Assembly: GCA_041666465.1 (NCBI GenBank)
Contig: JBAYGX010000064.1
Coordinates: 1 to 8,345 of the forward strand
DNA: 8,345 bases
Origin: XYC2-FULL-41-22 sp041666465
GTDB taxonomy: Bacteria; Patescibacteriota; Gracilibacteria; UBA1369; UBA12470
Direction: 5' to 3'
The translations under genes and the position numbers were made by a program. Below, in pieces: positions 1 through 7,161 of this stretch (position 1 is its first letter; the number at the start of each line of letters is the position of its first letter). The notes beneath the pieces are model-generated. The model worked only from the letters and a program-made list of their open reading frames with translations, was not told the DNA's origin and did not search any database.

Positions 1-289
1 ACAATTAAAGTTTTTAATAGAGAGAATTGAGGCAAGACTAGCACTTTTACGAGCATCCGAAGTTACACCTCCTGCTCCAATAGGACCGGCTCCAGCTGCC
101 ACACCGAAAATTAAAGTGCAACCTGCTGCTCCGAATCCAGCTCCAACAATTCCAGCACAACTACCGACAAATGCTCCAGTAACACCGGCCGCAAGAGGAC
201 CGGTTCAATCAGCTAAACCATTAAGAAAACCAGATATAGAACCTAGAACCAGAACTCCAGAAGGAAGAAGTCGCCCGGATGTTATCTAG
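1..289 (+). CDS. C-terminal end of a proline/alanine-rich protein (5' partial)
   Basis: An open frame enters from the left edge (first whole codon at base 2) and runs 95 codons to a TAG at 287-289. The first 20 residues are charged and leucine-rich (FLIERIEARLALLRASE) and look like the end of an amphipathic or coiled-coil helix. From about residue 22 the chain is a low-complexity tail rich in Pro and Ala with repeated PAP/PAA units, becoming basic near the end (KPLRKP, RTRTPEGRSRP). Such a tail is probably disordered; it could be a linker, a wall-spanning segment or an interaction tail. The family cannot be named because the folded part lies outside the window. The reading is supported by the open frame and the amino-acid bias. 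The stop lies inside the 3' end of the next gene on the other strand, giving an 8-bp convergent overlap. Confidence 0.72.
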   Translation, partial: QLKFLIERIEARLALLRASEVTPPAPIGPAPAATPKIKVQPAAPNPAPTIPAQLPTNAPVTPAARGPVQSAKPLRKPDIEPRTRTPEGRSRPDVI

Positions 290-2174
290 GCTTCAAGAAA
301 TTTGGCACGGAATCGGAACGACTGAGCTCTTCAGCAGAAATTCCAATCTTAGCCAAACCATCCCTAAGTCGAGAAACAATAGTTGCAAATGATTCTCTAG
401 AAGGCTCAATTGTTATACCAAGTCTTTCTGCAAGATTTGCCACAATCCTATTTTCAACAGCAACAACAGCCTCTCTACCATCACGACCTATATTTACTCG
501 ACTCCTTATTCTCCCTTGGCTTTCCAAAAATCGCATTAAATCAGCTTTTGTTCTAGCCGCGTTAACTGCATCGGGAGCAGCAACTGCAACCTTAGAAACG
601 ATGTGAGTTCTTTGCAGCGCAATTTGAGCAGCATCATGCCTTCTTTGAGCCTCAATTGCCGCAACAGCCTCAGCCTTAGCCGCACTTTCATGTCGGAAAA
701 TAAATGAAGGAACTCTTTGATGAAAATCAGGACCATCCAAAACCGCAACATTACCATTAGTAAACCGTCTAGCACATAACAACTGCAATTCATCAAGACA
801 AGCCAAAGAAACACTTGAAATTGCAGCTCCATGATATCCCAAAAGATTCAAAATTTCTGAAACCGCCTCAAGTTGAAATGCTCGAGCCTTTGCAGGCCTA
901 CTCAAGTTTTTACCCTCACTCTTTTCCCTAGCCCTAATCTTTGCCAAACACTGGTCAAAATCATCGCCAACCGAATCAACATATCTCAAGAAAGATTCAG
1001 TAGGTGACAAAGGAACACGGGCTTGGTGTACATCTTTAACAACCCCTTTGATAACTTCTTCAACAGGAGGTTCACTTGTCGACACCTCAACCACAGGAGC
1101 CACTTCAATTACCTCCGAAGAAACATTAGATTTTTTAGCTTCAACCACACTAAAGAGATAACTACGCAAACGAACTAGCTCATCACAAGTATGAACCAAA
1201 CTCACCTCTGTCAAATCAGGACCTTTATATCCTAAAAATCTCAAAAATACATTTGCAACTTCTACCGTCAATATTCCATCAAGAACTTGATGAGATTCTA
1301 TCGCCTCTTCGGCAAACAATTGAATCAACTCCACATCATCAATACTACTTAAAAAAGCTGTAACCTGAGATGCGGTATCAGGTTCAGAATCAACTTCTGG
1401 AACAACACCATCAACAACATTCATAGCACTTCCGGAAGAAATAACAGCTTGAAGAGGCGCTTCTTCATCAACTACTCCTTTATCCTCAATCAACCCGACT
1501 CCTTCAGATCCGCCACTACTAACAGCTTCCATTGCTTCAATAAGACCGGCAACTCCATCCGGCAAAGCTGGTGCCACACTAGAACCTCCAACACTTTCTT
1601 CAAGCGGCACAACCTCAAATTCCGCATCAATAATTTCAGAACCAGGCTTAACAGAAGTACCTACAACCTTACCACTCGCATCCAAATGGATCGTAACGCT
1701 GGCACCTCCGGCAGGAGGATTAACATCAACACGACCACGATTAACACCTTCTCCCAAATGCCTACCCGGATCAGATTCTTTCTCATCATCACTACCAGTA
1801 AAGACATGTTCAAAAGGTTGTTCAGCTCTACCATCCACACCTCCTCTTTCTCGTTTTAAAATTTTTGGGGCACTTCCTTTCCTAGGACTACCGGAAGCAG
1901 GATCAACTTCACCAGTTTTTTTTGGTCTACCTCCTGCATTCGCATTAGCAGAACCTCCCCCAACCCTCACCTTCTCTTTTTCCTTCGCACCAACCCCACT
2001 CCTAATCTGATCCACGAAAGGATCTCCAACCTCATCAACACCAAGCAAATGATCCTCGGGAACAACAGCACCAACAGCAACTTGTGGAGGAGGAGGAAAC
2101 GCAACAGAGCCGGCAAGACCGGCAACGCGACTCCTTCCTTTACCATCTAGACGATGCTCAACTTTGTCACACAT
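282..2174 (-). CDS. Hypothetical protein, 630 aa, disordered N-terminal half and three repeat-like helical domains
   Basis: I do not recognise the family. Residues 1-270 are low complexity. Residues 1-120 are Gly/Pro/Lys/Arg-rich, with an AT-hook-like GRPKK at 82-86 and an SPRK at 96-99. Residues 160-270 are acidic and Val/Ser/Gly-rich and look disordered. Three related helical segments follow at about 271-342, 394-471 and 546-610, joined by acidic (345-390) and Ala/Arg-rich (495-540) linkers. The first two share LGY-x-G, then VSL and DEL-x-x-L; the third is more diverged (LAERLGI). There is no signal peptide or membrane span, so it is probably cytoplasmic. The ATG at 2172-2174 is the first start after the upstream gene's stop and has no Shine-Dalgarno site. 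It lies 46 bp downstream of the 1603-residue gene and is probably co-transcribed with it. Third codon positions favour T and G, as in that neighbour. It ends in TAA at 282-284. Confidence 0.85.
   Translation of the reverse strand: MCDKVEHRLDGKGRSRVAGLAGSVAFPPPPQVAVGAVVPEDHLLGVDEVGDPFVDQIRSGVGAKEKEKVRVGGGSANANAGGRPKKTGEVDPASGSPRKGSAPKILKRERGGVDGRAEQPFEHVFTGSDDEKESDPGRHLGEGVNRGRVDVNPPAGGASVTIHLDASGKVVGTSVKPGSEIIDAEFEVVPLEESVGGSSVAPALPDGVAGLIEAMEAVSSGGSEGVGLIEDKGVVDEEAPLQAVISSGSAMNVVDGVVPEVDSEPDTASQVTAFLSSIDDVELIQLFAEEAIESHQVLDGILTVEVANVFLRFLGYKGPDLTEVSLVHTCDELVRLRSYLFSVVEAKKSNVSSEVIEVAPVVEVSTSEPPVEEVIKGVVKDVHQARVPLSPTESFLRYVDSVGDDFDQCLAKIRAREKSEGKNLSRPAKARAFQLEAVSEILNLLGYHGAAISSVSLACLDELQLLCARRFTNGNVAVLDGPDFHQRVPSFIFRHESAAKAEAVAAIEAQRRHDAAQIALQRTHIVSKVAVAAPDAVNAARTKADLMRFLESQGRIRSRVNIGRDGREAVVAVENRIVANLAERLGITIEPSRESFATIVSRLRDGLAKIGISAEELSRSDSVPNFLKPR
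345..1364 (-). repeat. Three divergent copies of a helical domain inside the 630-residue protein
   Basis: Copy 1 is coded by about 1149-1364 (residues 271-342), copy 2 by 762-995 (394-471) and copy 3 by 345-539 (546-610). Each begins with a hydrophobic FL motif (TAFLSSID, ESFLRYVD, MRFLESQG). Each later carries a helix ending in LG (FLRFLGYKG, ILNLLGYHG, LAERLGIT). About 8-12 residues further comes a last helix (VSLVHTCDELVRLRSYLF, VSLACLDELQLLCARRF, FATIVSRLRDGLAKI). Copies 1 and 2 match well by eye. Copy 3 matches mainly by hydrophobic pattern and is the least certain. The copies are diverged protein repeats, not recent DNA duplications. Confidence 0.5.
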
Positions 2175-2220
2175 AAGATTTAATTTTAAATTTTAAATGG
2201 ATCTCAATATATCACCCGAA
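2175..2220 (-). promoter_or_regulatory. Short AT-rich gap with promoter-like boxes before the 630-residue gene
   Basis: This 46-bp gap separates the stop of the 1603-residue gene from the next start. A 21-bp all-A/T run (2178-2198) contains two tandem TTTTAAA units on the + strand. Read on the minus strand, TTGAGA (2207-2202, five of six to the -35 consensus) is followed after 18 bp by TTAAAT (2183-2178), ending 3 bp before the ATG. A second -10-like TAAAAT (2188-2183) ends 8 bp before the ATG, which would put the transcript start within a base or two of the start codon, but its spacing to TTGAGA is only 13 bp. No stem-loop terminator and no Shine-Dalgarno site are visible. AT-rich DNA produces such boxes by chance, so an internal promoter is only a possibility. 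Confidence 0.3.
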
Positions 2221-5200
2221 TTATGCTGCACGCAAATATAATTCCTGCCCGGCAAGAAGAATATCAAGTTCATCACGAAACTCCCCTTTCCCATGCAAAA
2301 CACGAACTTCCACCTCAACAGCCTCTCTCAATCCATTAAGCAATCTATTTACCTCATATATAATTCCATCAGGAGGTTCGACTCCTCTCTCAACAGCAGA
2401 ATTAATTAAGAACCTATGCCGACTCCAAGCTCCACAACAATCATTCACGCATTTCAAATGATCAATCTGTTCTTTCTTGGTATAAGAAGCACGACGATCA
2501 TGCACAAAAGATCCCTCAACAACATGTGTCAGCTTATATTTTTGCAATATTTTATAAAATCTTCTCTTAAAAGGATCTGCAAATTTACCAAAAGGACCAC
2601 CAAATTGCGAATGTGACAAAACAGTCCCCAAAAGCTGTAAATTATCAATATCAAGCACCGACCTACGACCAAGCATATCAACGCGTCCATTGTTTTGCCC
2701 ATATATAAAAGGCAAAGGCAAATTGGCAGCACCACCATCATAAATCATCATCCTGGCACCAGTCTCAGCTCCGCTATTATTTGACATAAAAGCTTCCAAC
2801 GAATATCTCTGCACTCCATCATTCGTAGCCAAAAGCACACAACTTCCCAAGAAAGCACAGTTTTCCGCATTAAGTCGTCCCGTCGGCAAACAAATCTGTG
2901 CATCCGGTAAAGAATCTTCACGCCCATCACCCTGCCTAATATCTGCAACTCTTAATGGTATTACTCCGAAAAGAACCAATCCGTTAAGCAATAAAGACAT
3001 TTCTAAAGATGATGAGGTAGGAGGAAGAACTAATGTTTTATCACTATGACCATGAACAAGTCTAAAAGGTGAATTACTAAGCCCCAAAACAGATTTAATA
3101 AGTTCAAAATATCTCGGATCCATAGGCGTCATGGTATGGACCTTCCCTCCTGTAGTTACAAGATACGCAGATCTCCTACGAGCATTAATTATCGCTTCTC
3201 TTGCCTGAGGAAGTAATAAGTCGAGAGCTCTTGCGGAATTGGCACCTAGCAAAGAAAGCCCCCCTACTTGATCTCTAATCGCAAGCGCAGTGGAACCAGC
3301 ACCTGCATTCGCTTCCAACTCCAAAACCCTCTGCACATTACGAACCAAATCTCCTCCGGTATTAGGATCTGTCATCCAAATATATGCCAACAGTCTGGAT
3401 GTAATATCTAACATATCATCAGACAATTGTCGCATCTCTTCAAACCGACCACCTTCATGACGGGAAGAAACACCATATCTAGCTGAATCCAGAGAACCGA
3501 TACTTCTTTTACTAGCCCCACCACTAGAAGATGAATACAACATAACAACAGCAGGGGCAACCATCCCAGCATCGGAATCCTTAGGAACCATTTTCGAAAA
3601 CCATCTTATAACAGCCTCTTCAAATCGAGCCAACTGATCACCAAGAATAGAAAAATTCAAAAACTTGGCGATATCCGGATCCAAAGCCTCAACTTTATCT
3701 TGACATTCCTGAACTCCTTTCATGAATTTTTCCCTCGCAGACCTTATACCATCAAGGAAACTGTCACGAGCAGCAATTGGTGAAAAAGTAACACATGACC
3801 GATCAAGCATTCCGGAAACACTGGCAAGCGCTTCATCGGCAGACTCCAAGGCTTCAACATACAAAGCCTCAAGCTTAACAACAGATAAAAGAATACTTGT
3901 AGTTTTCGCAACATCCTTGAAATCCCTGATGGTTTCGCGAAAAGCACCAATATTTAAAACACCTCTGGCTATCATTGCGTCAACCTTTTTCGGATCAATC
4001 GGCTGTTTGAAATTATAGTTCCTAGCTTCATCACCAATCCTTCCTCGTTTATCACACTCTTCAGGGGTAACAGGCTGATAACGAACAGAGCCAATCTCCA
4101 TAAGAGACTCCAATTGAGCTCTTGCAAAAACTTGCAAATCCGAAACCGTAAGAACTCCCATCTTAACCAAATTCATAGCATCGGAAAGAGCAATCCCAAC
4201 ATCCGACAGTGGACCGGTAACATCATAAAGTCTATGAATATGAGCTTTATCTTTTTCTTCAGCAGATTGATGCAATGTAGCAATTTTACCTTTCCCCCAA
4301 GTATATTCCACATACCATCTGGCAGCTCCTTCACCGGCACCGGAAGCCCGACCAACCATGCTTAAATTCCTAGCAGTAGCCTCTTTATCAATCCCACCAT
4401 AATCAGGCTTATAAACAGTGGCACCTTCAACACTTCTAAACCCTTGCGCCCTTAAACGACAAACCCGATTCACAGCTTTTTGATGTCTGGACCGCAAATC
4501 AAGAACTCTCGTAGCCTGAGAACGACTCCATCCCGCAAAGTCATCATCAACATACAACTCTTTTTTACTCCGACGCTCATCAACACAACTATGGCGAGTA
4601 TCCCTAATAAAAGCGAGTTCACCACCGGAAAATCTATAAAAAAGATCGTCAAGTGAATAACCTTCCGTTCTCATTTCTAAAACCTCTTTCGCTAACTTAC
4701 GATATTCCCATTTCCAAGAGCTATCGGAAATTATTCTATTAAGTTCATCATCCGGACTCTCCCACAACCTTTTCATATCACCCGAAACCCCAAGCAATCC
4801 AATCTCCTCTTTTGAAACCTCATCCAAGCTTTCCCCAGCTTTATAATCAACCTGATCAACATCATAAACAAGCGAACGATCCCGCTCTGGCAATCCCAAG
4901 TAAGATCTCTGCAGTTTTTCCTCATCTTTAAGCTTCTTAACCTCAGCCCAATCCTCATCGTGCCCAGGTCTCTCAACCGCAATCATATCCAAAACTGTTG
5001 AGACCTGCTCATCGGTAACAAGCCCCATATTTCTAGCATCAAACAACGAAACCAAGCCGAAATATCTCAAAACCTCATTACTGAAACCTTCCAAACCCGA
5101 TTCATCATCAGAAACAAATCCGGTAAATCCACGCCAACCGGAAGTCATCTTCATAGGAATATTTATACTTGCCAATTTAGACAATGCCTTTAGAAGTCCC

Positions 5201-7032
5201 TTCGGTGGAGCCAAAGGATCTCGCATTTTTTGAGCAAAAAGGTTGAAATAAACAGCAGAAACCTCTCTGCCTCTATAATCATTAACTTCATCCCGTAACT
5301 GTTGATCGAAACTCATGTATTGGACATATACTCCACCGTTCATCCCATCCCCCTGAGGAGAATGATCTTCAATCATCAAAGGAGTTGCTCCGGTAAGAAG
5401 CATTTGATGACGCCGATCTTCATACTGACAAGGCAACAACGGATTCCTCACAGCAGCTCTTTCCGCAAGAGGTATTTGTAAAAAATCATGAACAACTCCA
5501 AGATCGGAAGGTGCCAAGTTAAATTCATCTTTCCCCTCCTCGCCTTCATTAACAACCTCACCTTTCGCAACCCCCAACAACAGCTGCAACCCTGGCATTT
5601 GCAAAGTCGCATCACCTTCCATCTTCCCCATAAAAGGCGATGAAGGTTTATATCTTTCCAAATGTCTTCTAAACACAGAAACAACTTCCTCTTTGGATCC
5701 TGATTGCGACAAAACAGCCAAAAGATGTTCGACGACACGAGCGCCTCTGGGAACATTATAAACGCCATACCACTTCGCAATATCAGAAGTAATCGAAATG
5801 GCATCTTCACAAGACAAGCCGGCATCCACAACTCGATAACCAGCCTCCTTGTAAAGATCACAAGCATGTACGAAATAAGGTCCTGAAACTTCACTTATTT
5901 TTTCAACCAAGCCAAACCCTTCCTCGCAAACACCAATTTGCAACTTACCATCTCTAACAGAAACATTCTGACTCTCGAGATCAAAAAATCTAACCAAATC
6001 TTCATCTTCTTTAAACCACCAAGGTCTATCAGCTACTCCATAAACATTATCACAAATCCTTAAAGAAGCTTTCAATGCAATTGATCGACACAAACCACTT
6101 GCACGATCTATAACAAAACCATTTTTCACCCAATCTGGAATTTTCCGAAGAAGTTCAACAAGCTCTGCATCATCAAATATCTCAAGATTACCAAAAGAAC
6201 GAAAATTCTCCATCAAAAACATAACAATCTCCGCATTTTCACCACTATCACCAAAAACATCAACAATTTTATCGTAAAAAACCTTCCTCTTCACATTAGC
6301 AAGATCGTATTTTTTAGGATTATTCAATCTTTTAGGAGCACAATTCCCAACAAGTCGAGCCAAATCCTTAACTACACCCTCAATCCAATCAAAAGAAATA
6401 AGCCTATGATCACTACCAAGTGCGGCCATCGCATATCCTTTAATATATCGAATACAATCATAAGCAAACTCGAAAGGATTGGCATATTTTTTACCACAAA
6501 GATGAGGAAGAACCCTTCCAATTATAAGCTCATCTCTCATAGCATAATACGGAACATACTCAGCCATCTCCTGCCCAACCATAAGCCCGAAAACCATATC
6601 TTCCGGCTTAGGACTAACACACCTACGAATTGATGGAGTAACCGACAATGTATCACCATCAACACCAAAAGAACCTTCCCTAATTCCGGCACCCAGCTTC
6701 TCACGAAAACATTTGAAAAAACTACCGGCATTCCGCCTACTAATGCCATGCCAAGACCCATGGAAATCACTAAAACAACCATATAGACGACGACTACCAC
6801 AATCAAAATCAGGCATCATTAAAGAACCATCATGTCCAGAAACAATCATAAGTGAATCTTGAAAAGCATCAGGACTACCGACACCCTTCAATTCTCGCCG
6901 AATTTCCCTATAAGCATACTTAAAATCAGACTCGTCGACATCTTCAGAACCCGATTCATCATCAGTATCATCAGTATCATCGTCATCAATATGTCGAAAA
7001 GTAGGACTCAAATCACACAAAATTAAAGGCAT
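2221..7032 (-). CDS. Very large hypothetical protein, 1603 aa, with a PP2C-like N-terminal signature
   Basis: I cannot name the family. Residues 16-36 are an acidic tract, mostly Asp. Residues 51-113 resemble the opening of a PP2C/PPM Ser/Thr phosphatase: QDS at 58-60 in the place of the (N)QD/ED motif, then LYGCFSDFHGSWHG at 83-96 in the place of the fgVfDGHGG metal motif, with Asp89 as the putative metal ligand and Phe replacing the usual Gly. The later PP2C motifs (GSTA, DG, DN) are not obvious, so this is a diverged or inactive domain, or chance. The remaining ~1500 residues look mostly globular, with long helical, charged stretches around 810-870 and 1045-1140, a Ser/Gly-rich loop near 1160-1175 and Cys1528, Cys1532 and Cys1533 near the end. 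The hydrophobic stretch near 1345-1363 is too isolated to call a membrane span. No signal peptide is seen. It is coded by one uninterrupted frame ending in TAA at 2221-2223. The ATG at 7030-7032 is chosen as the first start, but TTG codons 5 and 8 remain possible. Confidence 0.88.
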   Translation of the reverse strand: MPLILCDLSPTFRHIDDDDTDDTDDESGSEDVDESDFKYAYREIRRELKGVGSPDAFQDSLMIVSGHDGSLMMPDFDCGSRRLYGCFSDFHGSWHGISRRNAGSFFKCFREKLGAGIREGSFGVDGDTLSVTPSIRRCVSPKPEDMVFGLMVGQEMAEYVPYYAMRDELIIGRVLPHLCGKKYANPFEFAYDCIRYIKGYAMAALGSDHRLISFDWIEGVVKDLARLVGNCAPKRLNNPKKYDLANVKRKVFYDKIVDVFGDSGENAEIVMFLMENFRSFGNLEIFDDAELVELLRKIPDWVKNGFVIDRASGLCRSIALKASLRICDNVYGVADRPWWFKEDEDLVRFFDLESQNVSVRDGKLQIGVCEEGFGLVEKISEVSGPYFVHACDLYKEAGYRVVDAGLSCEDAISITSDIAKWYGVYNVPRGARVVEHLLAVLSQSGSKEEVVSVFRRHLERYKPSSPFMGKMEGDATLQMPGLQLLLGVAKGEVVNEGEEGKDEFNLAPSDLGVVHDFLQIPLAERAAVRNPLLPCQYEDRRHQMLLTGATPLMIEDHSPQGDGMNGGVYVQYMSFDQQLRDEVNDYRGREVSAVYFNLFAQKMRDPLAPPKGLLKALSKLASINIPMKMTSGWRGFTGFVSDDESGLEGFSNEVLRYFGLVSLFDARNMGLVTDEQVSTVLDMIAVERPGHDEDWAEVKKLKDEEKLQRSYLGLPERDRSLVYDVDQVDYKAGESLDEVSKEEIGLLGVSGDMKRLWESPDDELNRIISDSSWKWEYRKLAKEVLEMRTEGYSLDDLFYRFSGGELAFIRDTRHSCVDERRSKKELYVDDDFAGWSRSQATRVLDLRSRHQKAVNRVCRLRAQGFRSVEGATVYKPDYGGIDKEATARNLSMVGRASGAGEGAARWYVEYTWGKGKIATLHQSAEEKDKAHIHRLYDVTGPLSDVGIALSDAMNLVKMGVLTVSDLQVFARAQLESLMEIGSVRYQPVTPEECDKRGRIGDEARNYNFKQPIDPKKVDAMIARGVLNIGAFRETIRDFKDVAKTTSILLSVVKLEALYVEALESADEALASVSGMLDRSCVTFSPIAARDSFLDGIRSAREKFMKGVQECQDKVEALDPDIAKFLNFSILGDQLARFEEAVIRWFSKMVPKDSDAGMVAPAVVMLYSSSSGGASKRSIGSLDSARYGVSSRHEGGRFEEMRQLSDDMLDITSRLLAYIWMTDPNTGGDLVRNVQRVLELEANAGAGSTALAIRDQVGGLSLLGANSARALDLLLPQAREAIINARRRSAYLVTTGGKVHTMTPMDPRYFELIKSVLGLSNSPFRLVHGHSDKTLVLPPTSSSLEMSLLLNGLVLFGVIPLRVADIRQGDGREDSLPDAQICLPTGRLNAENCAFLGSCVLLATNDGVQRYSLEAFMSNNSGAETGARMMIYDGGAANLPLPFIYGQNNGRVDMLGRRSVLDIDNLQLLGTVLSHSQFGGPFGKFADPFKRRFYKILQKYKLTHVVEGSFVHDRRASYTKKEQIDHLKCVNDCCGAWSRHRFLINSAVERGVEPPDGIIYEVNRLLNGLREAVEVEVRVLHGKGEFRDELDILLAGQELYLRAA
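6958..6990. repeat. Short tandem repeat coding the acidic tract
   Basis: On the + strand the 9-bp unit ATCATCAGT occurs twice perfectly (6958-6966, 6967-6975) and is followed by a degraded third copy, ATCATCGTC (6976-6984). Read on the minus strand it encodes the Asp/Thr tract at residues 16-26 of the 1603-residue protein. Because the unit is a multiple of three, slippage would change the length of the acidic tract without breaking the frame. Confidence 0.6.
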
Positions 7033-7034
7033 GA

Positions 7035-7063
7035 ATTAAACCTGAAATTCCGCCTCCTGTCAA
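7035..7063 (-). promoter_or_regulatory. Sigma-70-type promoter candidate for the 1603/630-residue gene pair
   Basis: On the minus strand TTGACA (7063-7058) matches the -35 consensus exactly. A spacer of exactly 17 bp is followed by TTTAAT (7040-7035), five of six to TATAAT. The -10 box ends only 2 bp before the ATG at 7032-7030. A standard transcript start, 7 bases past the box, would fall near 7028, just inside the gene. Either the transcript starts unusually close to the box and is leaderless, or translation starts at a downstream TTG (codon 5 at 7020-7018), or the match is fortuitous. An AGG eight bases before the ATG could act as a weak ribosome site on a longer transcript. Confidence 0.5.
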
Positions 7064-7080
7064 CCCCTTTCTCCCCTCCC
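7050..7080 (-). other. Guanine-rich purine tract upstream of the large-gene promoter
   Basis: The minus strand carries G runs of 3, 4 and 4 (7080-7078, 7076-7073, 7067-7064) separated by A-rich purines, then the -35 box, then GG pairs. Three full G runs plus short ones fall short of a canonical four-run G-quadruplex motif. The tract lies directly against the -35 hexamer and could affect local DNA structure. It does not serve as a ribosome site, because its AGGAGG (7058-7053) is 20 bases from the ATG. Confidence 0.3.
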
Positions 7081-7123
7081 GATGGAATTTTCGATTAAAA
7101 TATCCGAAGTTCTCTTCTCTTCA

Positions 7124-7154
7124 TTACCAGTTGTAAGTTGTAAGTTACTAACTT
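7124..7154 (+). promoter_or_regulatory. Candidate leaderless promoter with overlapping palindrome before the guanylyltransferase gene
   Basis: TAACTT (7149-7154) is a poor -10-like box ending 7 bases before the ATG, the distance expected if the transcript begins at or one base before the start codon. TTACCA (7124-7129, four of six to TTGACA) lies 19 bp upstream. The region also holds two tandem TTGTAAG units (7131-7144) and a perfect odd palindrome, AAGTTA-C-TAACTT (7142-7154), which covers the -10 box and could be an operator. The eight bases before the ATG are all pyrimidine and cannot pair as a Shine-Dalgarno site. A TAAAAT at 7096-7101 is an alternative -10 box, without a recognisable -35, that would give a leader of about 50 bases. 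Confidence 0.33.
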
Positions 7155-7161
7155 CCTCCCC

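Noticed and set aside
242..290. Inverted repeat CCTAGA / TCTAGG as a terminator for the convergent genes
   Set aside because: The arms are 6 bp with a 37-base loop and no T tract follows, so it is not a credible hairpin terminator.
1449..1859. 136-codon + strand open frame inside the 630-residue gene
   Set aside because: It is antisense to the disordered region of a longer gene. Its Asn/Thr/Arg/Phe-rich translation reflects the complement of that low-complexity DNA and shows no motif.
2944..3000. Membrane span near residues 1345-1363 of the 1603-residue protein
   Set aside because: The hydrophobic run is short, isolated and interrupted by Asn and Pro, and nothing else suggests membrane insertion.
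7053..7058. AGGAGG on the minus strand as ribosome-binding site of the 1603-residue gene
   Set aside because: It is 20 bases from the ATG, and no ATG, GTG or TTG lies at a workable distance. It also sits inside the spacer of the promoter candidate.
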